Of a stretch of 60,000 nucleotides of DNA, positions 34,500 to 45,743 are shown one piece after another. Position 1 is the first letter of the stretch, and every line of letters begins with the position of its first letter. A program made the translations under genes and the position numbers. Source of the DNA: Neocallimastix lanati (nom. inval.) (Eukaryota > Neocallimastigomycota > Neocallimastigomycetes > Neocallimastigales > Neocallimastigaceae); the NCBI GenBank assembly GCA_016946835.1, contig JACVTC010000081.1, positions 531,501-591,500 of the forward strand, given 5' to 3'. Below the pieces are notes generated by a model. It was not told where the DNA came from. It saw only the letters and a list, made by a program, of their open reading frames with translations, and ran no database searches.

Positions 34500-34557
34500 T
34501 TATAACAAAAAAATTATAATAAAATAGTAATAATTCATTAATAATTTTTTTGTTATA
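34500..34557. repeat. Short inverted repeat
   Basis: TATAACAAAAAAATTA near 34500 and TAATTTTTTTGTTATA near 34542 can pair over about 16 bp. Significance is unknown in such AT-rich DNA. Confidence 0.5.
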
Positions 34558-34890
34558 GAGTCAGGAATTTATAGTTCATAGCTTTGTTAAATTTCCCATT
34601 ATTTAAAACATTTTTTAGAAATAAATTTAATTAAAATACTTAATATTTATTACCCAATAACCCAATAATTTAAAATATGTTAGAATATATGTAATATGTT
34701 GTAATATAAATAATGTATAAACCATAATATCTAAATATAAAAGTATTTAATTTAGAATAAATGACTTTTTGTCATAAAATATATTAATAAAATTAAAGGA
34801 GTGTTGCATTTCAATTTTTATTTGATTCGTAATTTAACGCCCCATTTCTTTTTCTTTTTTGAATGATTGTAAGTAAATAAATAAATAAAA

Positions 34891-35145
34891 GGGATCATGC
34901 ATTTTGCAATGTGACTTTTAACTATTTTAAAATAAAGCCATGCATTTTTAAGATAATCATAAATAAATATATAAATAATTATTATTTTAAAAGAAATAAT
35001 AATATATTTTAGTAGAAAAGAATTATAAAAAACTATTTTTTTTTATAAAATTGAATATTAATAAATTATATATATAAAAAAAAAAGAATATTTATCATTT
35101 ATTTAATTAATAAAAACAAGCCACATTACAAAACACACTAGATTC
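34891..35145 (+). mobile_element. FamB small element, copy 3
   Basis: About 255 bp, GGGATCATGCATTTTGCAATG to CCACATTACAAAACACACTAGATTC. The interior matches copies 1 and 2. Flanks share only ATAAAA (34885-34890 and 35146-35151), so the target duplication is uncertain. A further GTTGCATTTC terminus-like motif lies at 34802. Confidence 0.68.
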
Positions 35146-35259
35146 ATAAAAATAGAAATAAATGTAAATGGGTTTAATATCTTTTGTAATAAAAAAAGTA
35201 AAAAAAAAAAAAAAAAAAAATTATTTATTTTAAACTATAGTATTAAATGTTAAATGAAA

Positions 35260-35640
35260 AATATAACTTTAAGCAATAATATTAACATTTAATGAAAAAT
35301 AAAAAATATAACTTTATACAATAATATACAATAATATCAACATTTAATGAAAAATAAAAAATATAACTTTATACAATAATATAAACATTTAATACTATAG
35401 TTAATATTGTATATTTTTTAATACTATAGTTATAATATATTTTTTAAACATTTATTAGTATATTTTTTAATACTATAGTTATAATATATTTTTTAAACAT
35501 TTATTAATAAAGCATTAAATAAAATATTAATAATATATTTTTTAAACATTTATTAGTATATTTTTTAATACTATAGTTATAATATATTTTTTAAACATTT
35601 ATTAATAAAGCATTAAATAAAATATTAATAATAATTATTA
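35260..35640. repeat. Overlapping AT-rich direct repeats
   Basis: Repeated units ACATTTAATGAAAAATAAAA (35288, 35340) and TATTTTTTAATACTATAGTT (35410, 35460, 35560) with intervening AAACATTTATTAATAAAGC pairs. Confidence 0.75.
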
Positions 35641-35694
35641 AGTACTATTAATATTTTATTTATTTAATACTAAAGTAAATTAACTTTGAAATTA

Positions 35695-35830
35695 ATAAAA
35701 AATATCAAATCAGATTAAAATGATTTTAACAAAAAATATCAAATCAAATTAAAATGATTTTAACAAAAAATATCAAATCAAATTAAAATGATTTTAACAA
35801 AAAAATCAAATCAGATTAAAATGATTTTAT
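35695..35830. repeat. 34-bp tandem repeat, four copies
   Basis: The unit AAATATCAAATCAAATTAAA followed by ATGATTTTAAC is repeated four times with small changes. Confidence 0.88.
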
Positions 35831-36009
35831 GATAATAAATAATGATAAATATTTAAAAAAATAGTATAAATACCTGATAAATATTTTAATTTTTTAGAAA
35901 CTGTTATAAAAAAATTTAAAAATTATAAATTCAAATGAAAAATGAAAATAATTTTTATGTAGTAATATATATTTAACTAAAAAGGAAAAAAATTAATAAA
36001 TGAATATAA

Positions 36010-38540
36010 CTTGTGGGTATTAGTGTGACGTCGTACTTCGGAAGTCGTTAAAGGTTTATGCACATATGCTTGAGGTTGAAAGTACGCCGACGCTTTTCTC
36101 AATATATATCGATTGAAGACAATCATTTGGAATGCCAATCACTTCTCCGGTAAAAGTGATTGGCATTCCAAATGATTGAAGTAATGATATTAAGGAGAAG
36201 TGATTGGCATTGAAGTAATGATATTAAGGTCACTCGACTTAAAAGTGAAGTACCCAGTAGTAGCTGGGTTCAGTATATAATTGAATGATATATGATATAC
36301 TATCGTACTAGTACAGCACTACGTATGTAATAATCCCTAACATTTATAAATATATATCGATTGACGAACCAATTACTTCTCCGGTTTAAGTAAACATTGA
36401 AGTAATAATAATGCAGTAATCGATATAAACGAAATACCCAGTGGTACAGTATATAAATGGATGATATAGGGAATTAGATACATAACTAAAGTTATTTTCA
36501 ATATTAGTACGGAGTATTGTAGAGGTTGGTCCAATATGTTATTATGGGAATTAATATATATAAATGATACAGCTATCTTTATTTACCCATATTGATAATC
36601 TATTGCCAGTATAATAGATGTAACTAATATGTGATATACAATCACACTAGTACGTATGTAATAATCCCTAACATTTATAAATATATATCGATTGACGAAC
36701 CAATTACTTCTCCGGTTTAAGTAAACATTGAAGTAATAATAATGCAGTAATCGATATAAACGAAATACCCAGTGGTACAGTATATAAATGGATGATATAG
36801 GGAATTAGATACATAACTAAAGTTATTTTCAATATTAGTACGAAGTATTGTAGGTAGAGGTTGGTCCAATATGTTATTATGGGAATTAATATATATAAAT
36901 GATACAGCTATCTTTATTTACCCATATTGATAATCTATTATCAGTATAATAGATGAAACTAATATGTGATATACAATCACACTAGTATAGCACTACGTAT
37001 GTAATAATCCCTAACATTTATAAATATATATCGATTGACGAACCAATTACTTCTCCGGTTTAAGTAAACATTGAAGTAATAATAATGCAGTAATCGATAT
37101 AAACGAAATACCCAGTGGTACAGTATATAAATGGATGATATAGGGAATTAGATACATAACTAAAGTTATTTTCAATATTAGTACGAAGTATTGTAGAGGT
37201 TGGTCCAATATGTTATTATGGGAATTAATATATATAAATGATACAGCTATCTTTATTTACCCATATTGATAATCTATTATCAGTATAATAGATGAAACTA
37301 ATATGTGATATACAATCACACTAGTATAGCACTACGTATGTAATAATCCCTAACATTTATAAATATATATCGATTGACGAACCAATTACTTCTCCGGTTT
37401 AAGTAAACATTGAAGTAATAATAATGCAGTAATCGATATAAACGAAATACCCAGTGGTACAGTATATAAATGGATGATATAGGGAATTAGATACATAACT
37501 AAAGTTATTTTCAATATTAGTACGGAGTATTGTAGAGGTTGGTCCAATATGTTATTATGGGAATTAATATATATAAATGATACAGCTATCTTTATTTACC
37601 CATATTGATAATCTATTGCCAGTATAATAGATGTAACTAATATGTGATATACAATCACACTAGTACGTATGTAATAATCCCTAACATTTATAAATATATA
37701 TTGATTGACGAACCAATTACTTCTCCGGTTTAAGTAAACATTGAAGTAATAATAATGCAGTAATCGATATAAACGAAATACCCAGTGGTACAGTATATAA
37801 ATGGATGATATAGGGAATTAGATACATAACTAAAGTTATTTTCAATATTAGTACGAAGTATTGTAGAGGTTGGTCCAATATGTTATTATGGGAATTAATA
37901 TATATAAATGATACAGCTATCTTTATTTACCCATATTGATAATCTATTATCAGTATAATAGATGAAACTAATATGTGATATACAATCACACTAGTATAGC
38001 ACTACGTATGTAATAATCCCTAACATTTATAAATATATATCGATTGACGAACCAATTACTTCTCCGGTTTAAGTAAACATTGAAGTAATAATAATGCAGT
38101 AATCGATATAAACGAAATACCCAGTGGTACAGTATATAAATGGATGATATAGGGAATTAGATACATAACTAAAGTTATTTTCAATATTAGTACGAAGTAT
38201 TGTAGGTAGAGGTTGGTCCAATATGTTATTATGGGAATTAATATATATAAATGATACAGCTATCTTTATTTACCCATATTGATAATCTATTATCAGTATA
38301 ATAGATGTAACTAATATGCAGTCACACTAGTATAGCACTACGTATGTAATAATCCCTAACATTTATAAATATATATAGATTGACGAACGATAATCATTGG
38401 AATATGAACAAATTACTTCTCCGGTTTAAGTAAACATTGAAGTAATAATAATGCAGTCACTCGATATAAACGAAATACCCAGTGGTACAATATATAAATG
38501 AATGATATAGGGAATTAGATACAAAAGTTATTTTCAATAT
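36010..38540. repeat. GC-richer satellite array, 331-343 bp period
   Basis: The landmark CCAATTACTTCTCCGG starts at 36369, 36700, 37043, 37382, 37713 and 38052, giving spacings of 331, 343, 339, 331 and 339 bp. A divergent partial unit precedes (36100-36368) and another follows (38385-38540). Units are nearly identical; sets of linked variants (CGGAG or CGAAG; TTGCCAG or TTATCAG; presence of TATAGCACTA; GTAGGTAGAGG or GTAGAGG) define subtypes. Each unit contains GTACAGTATATAAATGG, which looks like a TATA box. No open frame of note. The complexity is far above the surrounding DNA. Confidence 0.93.
36120..36178. repeat. Perfect 25-bp hairpin at the edge of the satellite
   Basis: CAATCATTTGGAATGCCAAT and five more bases (36120-36144) are exactly complementary to 36154-36178, around a 9-nt loop CTCCGGTAA. 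The loop aligns with the CTTCTCCGG landmark of regular units. A further partial arm (GAAGTGATTGGCATT) follows near 36195. Confidence 0.92.
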
Positions 38541-39182
38541 TAGTTGAAAATCCAAATTTTATAATATTATTAAATAGAAATTATATAAATTTTTTTTTCA
38601 TTTGAATATATAGTTTCTAGGTTTTTTTTTAATTTAATAAGAATTATTTATTTATTAAATATTAATAAATAAATTATTTTTATTTATTAATATGTTTTAT
38701 AAAAATATTTACAATATTTTTATTGAAACATATAATAAATTGTTATTTAATTATTGATTTTCAACTAATATTGAAAATCAAAAATTTATTTAAATTTTTA
38801 ATATTAAATAAAAATTATAAAAATTTGTTTAAATTGAATATATAATTTTTATACTTAATTTTTATTTTAAATAGAAATATTGAATTTATGAAATTTAATA
38901 TTTATAACATTATTGAAAAATAATGATATACAAAATGTAAAGAGAGAATAACTTTATGAAATATGAATTCCATAAAGAAATTCTAATTTTATGGAATGTG
39001 ATTTTGTTATTATTGTGATTATTTAATTTTTTAAACTATTTTAATAATAAAAAATATTATATTTATGTATAATTAAATGCATATTATCAAAGGAAATTAT
39101 CTCTATAGAATATATGACTTTATTATTACTATTATGGATTTAATTTAAAGAATAGAATATATGTTTTTATTATTACTATTAT
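38541..39182. other. AT-rich non-coding stretch
   Basis: Short related segments (TATTAGTTGAAAATCCAAA near 38540 and TTTTCAACTAATATTGAAAATC near 38758) are inverted to each other. No gene. Confidence 0.5.
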
Positions 39183-39780
39183 TAATTTACCGTTGCTAAG
39201 AGCGTCGACGTCGAAATGATAAGGTGTGATACAGATTCGATTGATAACCCTAATACTGAAATTATACTGAAATTATTATTCGCAATAATGGACACGGTGT
39301 TATCATCGATGAATGGGAAAAGTTAGAAACTATTGTTTCTGACGTACTTTTTTAATTTTATAATATATAATATTTATTTCATGTATTTTATTTGTTATTT
39401 TTCATTTAAATCATGTAAATTTATTATTATTATAAATTAAATTTAATAAATAAATAAGTCTAAAAAGAAAAGAAAAAAAGAATTATTACTACTATTGATT
39501 TAATTCATTTAAACAACTTATAATATAAATTATAATATTTATATCAATAGTTAATAATGTAAGATATAATATTTATATTAATAGTAAATTACGATAGTAA
39601 CCATTTCTCAAATAATAAAGTTATAATAATGCTTAGTTTAAATATCTACAATTCAATTTAAGGTTTTCGTGGATTTTCATTTACGCTGTGGTTATAAATG
39701 CAATACTACTATTGCTATTAGAATGGGTGGAGTTTCAGAAGATTGTCCCAAGACTTGCCCCTGTCGTGGGGAAGGTAATC
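39183..39780 (+). pseudogene. Frameshifted two-exon gene remnant, family unknown
   Basis: Two islands of higher GC look coding. The first (39190-39346) reads VAKSVDVEMIRCDTDSIDNP and then, after a frame change, NNGHGVIIDEWEKLETIVSD. The change coincides with an exact 11-bp tandem duplication, ACTGAAATTAT at 39255-39265 and 39266-39276; one copy fewer would leave a single frame. The second island (39663-39776) reads VFVDFHLRCGYKCNTTIAIR and onward to a Cys-rich SEDCPKTCPCRGEG. GTACTT follows island 1 and AATTTAAG precedes island 2, and a splice there keeps the frame. I do not recognise the protein. It may be a recent pseudogene, or the duplication may be an assembly error. Confidence 0.45.
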
Positions 39781-40612
39781 AAATTTATTAATTAAAGATA
39801 TAAAAATTATAATATACATTATAATTAAAAAAAAAATACTAAAAAAAATGAAATTTATTAATTATAAATATAAAAATTATAATATACATTATAAATAAAA
39901 CATTAAATGTATTCATAAGGTAGTTTAAAATCATTTCATTATTCCAAAAATTATTACATAATTTTAATTAAATATTTATTATTTCATGATTTCAAAAAAT
40001 AATTAATAATTATAATAAAATATTTATAAGATGATACTAATTTTAATATACATTATCATTAAAAAAATACTAAAAAAATGAAAAAAAAAAAAAAATAATA
40101 AAAAAATAATAATAAAAAAATAATAATAAAAAAAATAATAATAAAATAAATAATAATAAAAAAAATGATAATAAAAATAATAATAATAAAAAAAAATATA
40201 ATAATAATAAAAAAAATAATAATAAAAAAATATAATAATAAAAAAATAATAATAATAAAAAAAATATAATAATAATAAAAAAAATAATAATAATAAAAAA
40301 AATAATAATAATAAAAAAAATATAATAATAAAAAAAAAATAATAATAAAAAATCAAATTTATTAATTAAAGATATAAAAATTATAATAAACATTATAATT
40401 TAAAAAAATACTAAAAAAATGAAATTTATTAATTATAAATTTAAAAATTATAATATACATTATAAATAAAAGAATAAATATATTCATACTGTAGGTTAAA
40501 ATCATTTCATTATTCCAAAAATTATTTCATAATTTTAATTAAATATTTATTATTTCATGATTTCAAAAAATATTTCATAATTATAATAAAATATTTTTAA
40601 GATGATACTAAT
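39778..40612. repeat. Direct repeat of about 255 bp around an AAT-rich tract
   Basis: 39778-40035 and 40352-40612 match in order (TTTATTAATTAAAGATATAA, ATCATTTCATTATTCCAAAA, AAGATGATACTAAT). Between them is a tract of AATAAT and A runs whose poly-Phe/Tyr frames on the other strand are artefacts. Confidence 0.8.
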
Positions 40613-40745
40613 TATTCCTTATTTATAATATTTAAAAGATGATACTAATTATTCCTTATTTATAATATTTAAAAGATGATAGTAATTATTCCTTATTTTA
40701 AATATTTATAAGATATACTAATTGTTCCTTATTTAAAATTATATA
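40600..40745. repeat. 37-bp tandem repeat, four copies
   Basis: AGATGATACTAATTATTCC recurs at 40600, 40637, 40674 and, diverged, 40711. Confidence 0.82.
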
Positions 40746-40930
40746 ATTTTCAAGTTTAATAATCATATAGTTCCAGAAAAAAAAAAAAAAAAAGGAACAT
40801 TTAATTTAAAATAGAATATTTTTATATTTTATTTTTACTAGAACTGTTTTTAATATTAGTACTTATTTATATATTATTGTTACATGTATTGTTCATAATT
40901 CTGGTAATGGAAAATGTTAATAGTAACTTT
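40745..40930 (+). pseudogene. Relic of a third receptor gene (intron end and exon 2 start)
   Basis: TATAATTTTCAAGTTTAATA followed by a CATATAGTTCCAGAAAAA segment parallels the intron end and exon 2 start of receptor gene 1 (TATAATTTTCAAATTAATAG, TCAGAAAATTCC). Further on, ATTGTTCATAATTCTGGTAA, TGG parallels ATTGGTCATAGTTCTGGTAA, TGG from its exon 2. The rest is lost. Matches are short, so confidence is moderate. Confidence 0.5.
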
Positions 40931-42041
40931 AAATAGATTTTTATTTTTCAAAATTAAAATCTATTTAAAGTAGTTAAAGTTGAATTTAAAATATTATTGT
41001 AAAAAAGATTAAAATTTTATTGGTAAGAATAAATATAATTATTTAAATTAATTTACCTAATATTGTACCCAAATTTTTTTCAAATCAAAATAATTCTAAA
41101 ATATATTTTTATCATTAATTTCTTTATAAATAATAATATTAATATTAAATAATAAATTAACATTACTATTTTTATTTATGAAGATATTAATATTAAAACA
41201 AATGTACTAATTTATTGTAATACAAATAATTATTTATAAAAAATATTAACTACTACCAAAAAAAAAAAAAAAAAAATAATAAATTATCTAATATAATAAT
41301 AAAAATTTATTAAAAGATTTACTATAGTATTAAATAATTTTGGAATTATTAAATTTATAATTAAAAATGTTAATAATTTAAATATATAAATATAAATATA
41401 ATTATAAAATTGAAGTGTTGGAACTATTATTACTATTAATATTTACAATTAATATAGAAAAAATTAAGTTTTATTAATATAGTAATTTATTAAATATAAA
41501 AATAATAAATATAAATGATATATAAATAATGATAAATATTATTAAACTTTTAATAAAAATATATTAAATATATTAAGAATTTATTTAAAACAAGTGTGGG
41601 TCAAAATAACTTAAAGTAGAAGAACATCTGACTCCAAGCAGAGATTAAAAAATTACACATATTAATTAATTATATTAAAGTCTAGAAATTTTTGAAAAAG
41701 AGTTCTATTAGTTCAATATATTTAATTATAAAAATAAAATTTAAAAATAACTTTTTTTTGAATTAAATTAAAAAAAAAAAATTAAAATTTGAAAAAAAAT
41801 TTAACATGCAGAACTTAAAAAATTATAATAAAATATTATATGTAATATTTATATATAATATTTATATTTAATATTTTATTATATTTTTTAAAATGTTTTG
41901 AAAATATTTATAATTATAATAAGATACTATATAATTTAAAGTTTTACATGTTAAAATTATTATAAAATGTTTCAATTACAATATTAACAATAAAATATTT
42001 CTTAAAAAAATAAATATTAAAAATTTTTTAATACTATTTTG

Positions 42042-42075
<34 letters not shown>

Positions 42076-42199
42076 TTTATAAAAGGAATACTAATGGTAA
42101 TATGAAAAATTTAAAATTTACATATTAAAAAAAAAAATTTGTTAAAAATTATGTTTATATAATATAAAAAATTTTTATTAATACATTATGCTTAAATAA
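40931..42199. other. AT-rich non-coding stretch
   Basis: An A run of about 31 near 42043-42073 and AT-rich filler; a slightly more complex segment at 41595-41660 shows no frame. Nothing supportable. Confidence 0.6.
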
Positions 42200-42540
42200 T
42201 ATATAAGTTTATTATTTACTAAATAATTTTTTTTTATTAAAAATCTAGCTCTTGCTTATTATAAATAAATATTTAAATTGATATATATCTTAAATTTATA
42301 ATATAAAATATTAAATAATATATAAGATTTTTATTTACTAAATAATTTTTTTTATTAAAAATCTAGCTCTTGCTTAATATGTATAAATAATTTAAATAAA
42401 ATATATTTAAAATTTATTTTATAAAATATTAAAATTTATAATTTTTTAATCATTTTTTGGTATATATAATATAATAAAATATTAATATTTAATTATTAAA
42501 TAATTTATTTTATTAAAAATCTAGTTTTTTGCTTTTAAAT
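42200..42540. repeat. Tandem repeat of about 115 bp, three copies
   Basis: TTATTAAAAATCTAGCTCTT, GC occurs near 42235 and 42353, with a diverged third copy near 42512 (ATCTAGTTTTTTGC), each preceded by ACTAAATAATTTTTT or similar. Confidence 0.78.
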
Positions 42541-42777
42541 TTATATTAAATGAAAAGATAAAACAAAATTAATTATTTTAAATATAAAAATAATAATTAT
42601 TTCAAATCATTTCATTATATTTTTTTAATGAAATATTTATTGAATTTATTATATATAATTATATATATTTTTTATTATATAAGATATTATTAAAATTAAA
42701 GTGTTTTTTGTTTTATTATAATAAATAATAATAAATAATTGAAAAAAAAAAACAAATAAATACCTGATAAATATCTT

Positions 42778-42815
<38 letters not shown>

Positions 42816-43007
42816 TTTTATAATGAATTAAAAAGAAAAAGAAAAAAAAAATTGTATCATAGTCTTTATTTTAAAAAGTTTATTTATTAATATTTAATAA
42901 ATAAAAGATTTAATAATTTTAATTTTTTTTTTTTTTTTTTTTTTTTTTTTGTACATAAATATTTTTATTAATATAATTATTATTATTGAAATAAAAATAT
43001 ATCAAAA
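42541..43007. other. Upstream region of receptor gene 2
   Basis: T runs of about 35 (42779-42813) and 26 (42925-42950) precede the gene. No promoter element can be singled out. Confidence 0.5.
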
Positions 43008-44478
43008 ATGTTTATAAAAACTGATGCCATTGAAAACTTCACTGAATCACTTATCAAACGCGATGAAGCGTTAAATGCAGCTGGAGTAACTAATGAAACT
43101 AATGTTGTTGATGAAGAAAATTCTACTATGTTAGTTGCTACTAGAATTTCAACTATCATTGTTATTATCAGTTGGTATGTTTATGGAAAATATGCTTTCT
43201 TTTGTTTAAGAGGATTAATTAGACATAAGAATTTCAACTTTTTATTTCCATTAGCTGCTACTTTATTTGCTTTCGTTAATAATACTAATGATATTGGAAA
43301 TTATATTTATCATCAATCCGATTGCTATTCATTTTGGTTAATTTTTACGTTTTCAGCTACTTTAAATTGGGCACCAATTTCATGGCTCCAAGCTTATCGT
43401 TTAGCTCTTATTTCTAAAATCTATTTATCAAAATTTGTATCTTTGATCATCATTAGTATGGCTATTGTTTTAAGTAGTATATATTGTGCATATTATTTCT
43501 TAAATTTATCACTCTTCGATTATTCTAAATCGGATACCCTTGGATGTGGTGTTACTAATCCAGGTACATGGACTCCATATATCATGGTTTCAGATATTGC
43601 TGATTCAGTTTTCTCATTAGCATCTCTTTGTATTATTGTTTTTAAATCAATTAATCATTTAAAAGAATTAAATACTAGAAATGAAAAATTAAATGATTTA
43701 GTTGGACAAGGTATTATTGAATTGTTTATTATTGCTCTTGCTAAAATTATTATCTATCCATTAATTCACTACACTAGTAAAATTCCAGGATTAGATGTAT
43801 TCTGGGATGTATTATCAATGATTGTAATTATTAGTGCTTATAAATTAGTTAATTTTCCATATGAACACGTATGTATTTTAATTATTTTATAATTTCTAGA
43901 AAAAAAAAATATATTTAAAAAATTTTAATTAAATATTTATTAAATAATACTAATTATTTATTTTATTATTAAATATAACATAATCTTGAAATTAATAGTC
44001 AGATAATTCCAAAAAAGGACGTCATAATTTAAGAAAGAATGTTTTCAATTTTATTGATACTAATATTGGTCGTAGTTCTGATAATGACAATAGTAATACT
44101 ATGAGTAATAACAACCACAGCATTCGTAAAAATTCTGTAAATAATTATAAATCTGTTTCATCCAAAGATACTTATATTAATTCACCAAGTTATAGTTACA
44201 GTGGAGTTTCTCTTAATTCACCAAGTTATAATTATCATGGTTTTACTAATTTAATCAACGATTATAATGTTAATAATAATGAAAAATACAATGGTAATTA
44301 TAATAATGAAAAATTCAATGGAAATTATAATAATGAAAAATTCCATGGTAATTATAATAATGAAAAAATCAATGGCAATTATAATAATGAAAAATTCAAT
44401 GGAAATTATAATAATGAAAAATTCCATGGTAATTCTAATGGAAATTATGCCAAAGTTAATCCAAACAAAAACTTTTAA
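43008..44478 (+). CDS. Seven-transmembrane receptor-like protein 2 (two exons)
   Basis: Exon 1 is 43008-43868 (287 codons), intron 43869-43998 (GTATGT...TAATAG), exon 2 43999-44478; the product is 446 residues. The transmembrane core differs from receptor 1 by only a few residues (for example LIFTF for LVFMF, ASLC for ASIC), while the N-terminal 35 residues and the tail are clearly diverged. The tail keeps the membrane-proximal KKGRHNLRKNVF block and PSYSYSG, then carries about seven NYNNEKFNG-type nonapeptide repeats and ends NKNF. The two conserved cysteines of a GPCR fold are present. Intron retention would give VCILIIL and a stop, as in gene 1. It is probably a membrane chemosensor; ligand unknown. 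Confidence 0.86.
43869..43998 (+). other. Intron of receptor gene 2
   Basis: 130 nt, phase 0. The first 60 or so bases equal those of gene 1's intron; the rest is shorter and different. Exons join in frame. Confidence 0.88.
44267..44440 (+). repeat. 27-bp coding repeat in the receptor 2 tail
   Basis: TATAATAATGAAAAATTCAA, TGGAAAT-type units repeat every 27 bp and encode NYNNEKFNG. Alternating Asn and His (FNG, FHG) and one Ile variant mark individual copies. Confidence 0.9.
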
Positions 44479-45539
44479 ATAAATAAAATATAAAAGTTAT
44501 TAAAATAAAATACAATAAAATAGAATATAAAATAAAATACAATAAATTAAAATAAAATAAAATACAATAAAATACAATAAAATACAATAAAATAAAATAA
44601 AAAACAATAAAATACAATATAAAATAAAATAAAATAAAAAACAATAAAGTACAATAAAATAAATAGTAGAATTTATAATATTTTTATTAAATGTATTTAT
44701 AAAAAATTTATGATTGATGTAAAAAATTTATTATTGATGTAAAAAATTTATTATTGATTATTTTATCATATCAAGCAAATATAATAAAATTTTACGATGT
44801 AATATTAAAAATGAAGATAATAATAATTAATATAGCTTCAGTAATAAAGTAACATTAATTATAATTACTATTTTTTTTATTAAATAAAACTTTCATAATA
44901 AATTAAGATTAATTATACTTTTGTATAATATGTATAAAAGTTTTTTTAATAAAAGTTTTTTTTAATAAAAAATAAAAAGTATCTTCTATGATTACGATTA
45001 TATAAAATCATTTTTTATTTCTATAAATATTAATTTCTTTTAAATAAAGATTATTATATTTAATAGGAATAAAATTTTTGATATTTCAATAATGAAAATA
45101 TTAAATAAGTATCTTGTAATTGTATATATATATATATAAAATAAATTTAAATAAACTTAAATAATAATATATAAAATATTTATTGAAAAAATAATAAACA
45201 ATACTAATAATAATATTAAAAACTATAAATTTTATTTTTACTATTAATAATTGAATTATTCATAGTTTATTTATTATAAATAATTTAATAAATAATAAAT
45301 ATCTTATTAACAAATAATAAAAGAAAAAAAATTTTTTTTGTTAAAAAAATATAAAAAATTTAACAAATAATAAAGAAAAAAAAATTTAAATAAATTTTTT
45401 ATTTTATAATTTTAAAATAAAGGTTATAAATATATATATATATATATAATAAAATATATTTAATTAAATTATTTTATTATAAATGAAAGAAAATATAAAT
45501 ATTGAAATAAGTAATGTTCATTGAGGAAAAGAATAAATT
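44479..45539. other. Intergenic with AAATACAATA-type repeats
   Basis: 44500-44660 is built from AAATACAATAAAATAAAAT units; the opposite-strand open frame is an artefact. A 21-bp unit, AAAAAATTTATTATTGATGT, repeats near 44701-44760. The rest is AT-rich with no gene. Confidence 0.75.
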
Positions 45540-45615
45540 ATTATTAACAAAAAATAAAATTAAATTTGTTATCAATCATAAAAAAAAAAAAAAAAGAAGA
45601 TAATTCTAAAAATTT

Positions 45616-45664
<49 letters not shown>

Positions 45665-45701
45665 ATTGATAACAAATTTAATTTTATTTTTTATTAATAA
45701 T
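45540..45701. repeat. 41-bp inverted repeat with A and T runs between
   Basis: 45540-45580 and 45661-45701 are complementary with one mismatch (core AAATTTGTTATCAATCATA). Between them are 15 A's, a short AAGAAGATAATTC segment and about 40 T's, which can also pair. Confidence 0.9.
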
Positions 45702-45743
45702 ATTTTTTTTATATAAAGTTTTATATTCAGTACATCTATATTC

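Noticed and set aside
36369-38400. Satellite considered as a CRISPR array
   Set aside because: The whole 331-343 bp unit repeats, with no short repeat and unique spacer pattern, and the organism is eukaryotic.
40024-40393. Poly-Phe/Tyr/Leu frames
   Set aside because: Low-complexity AAT-rich tract.
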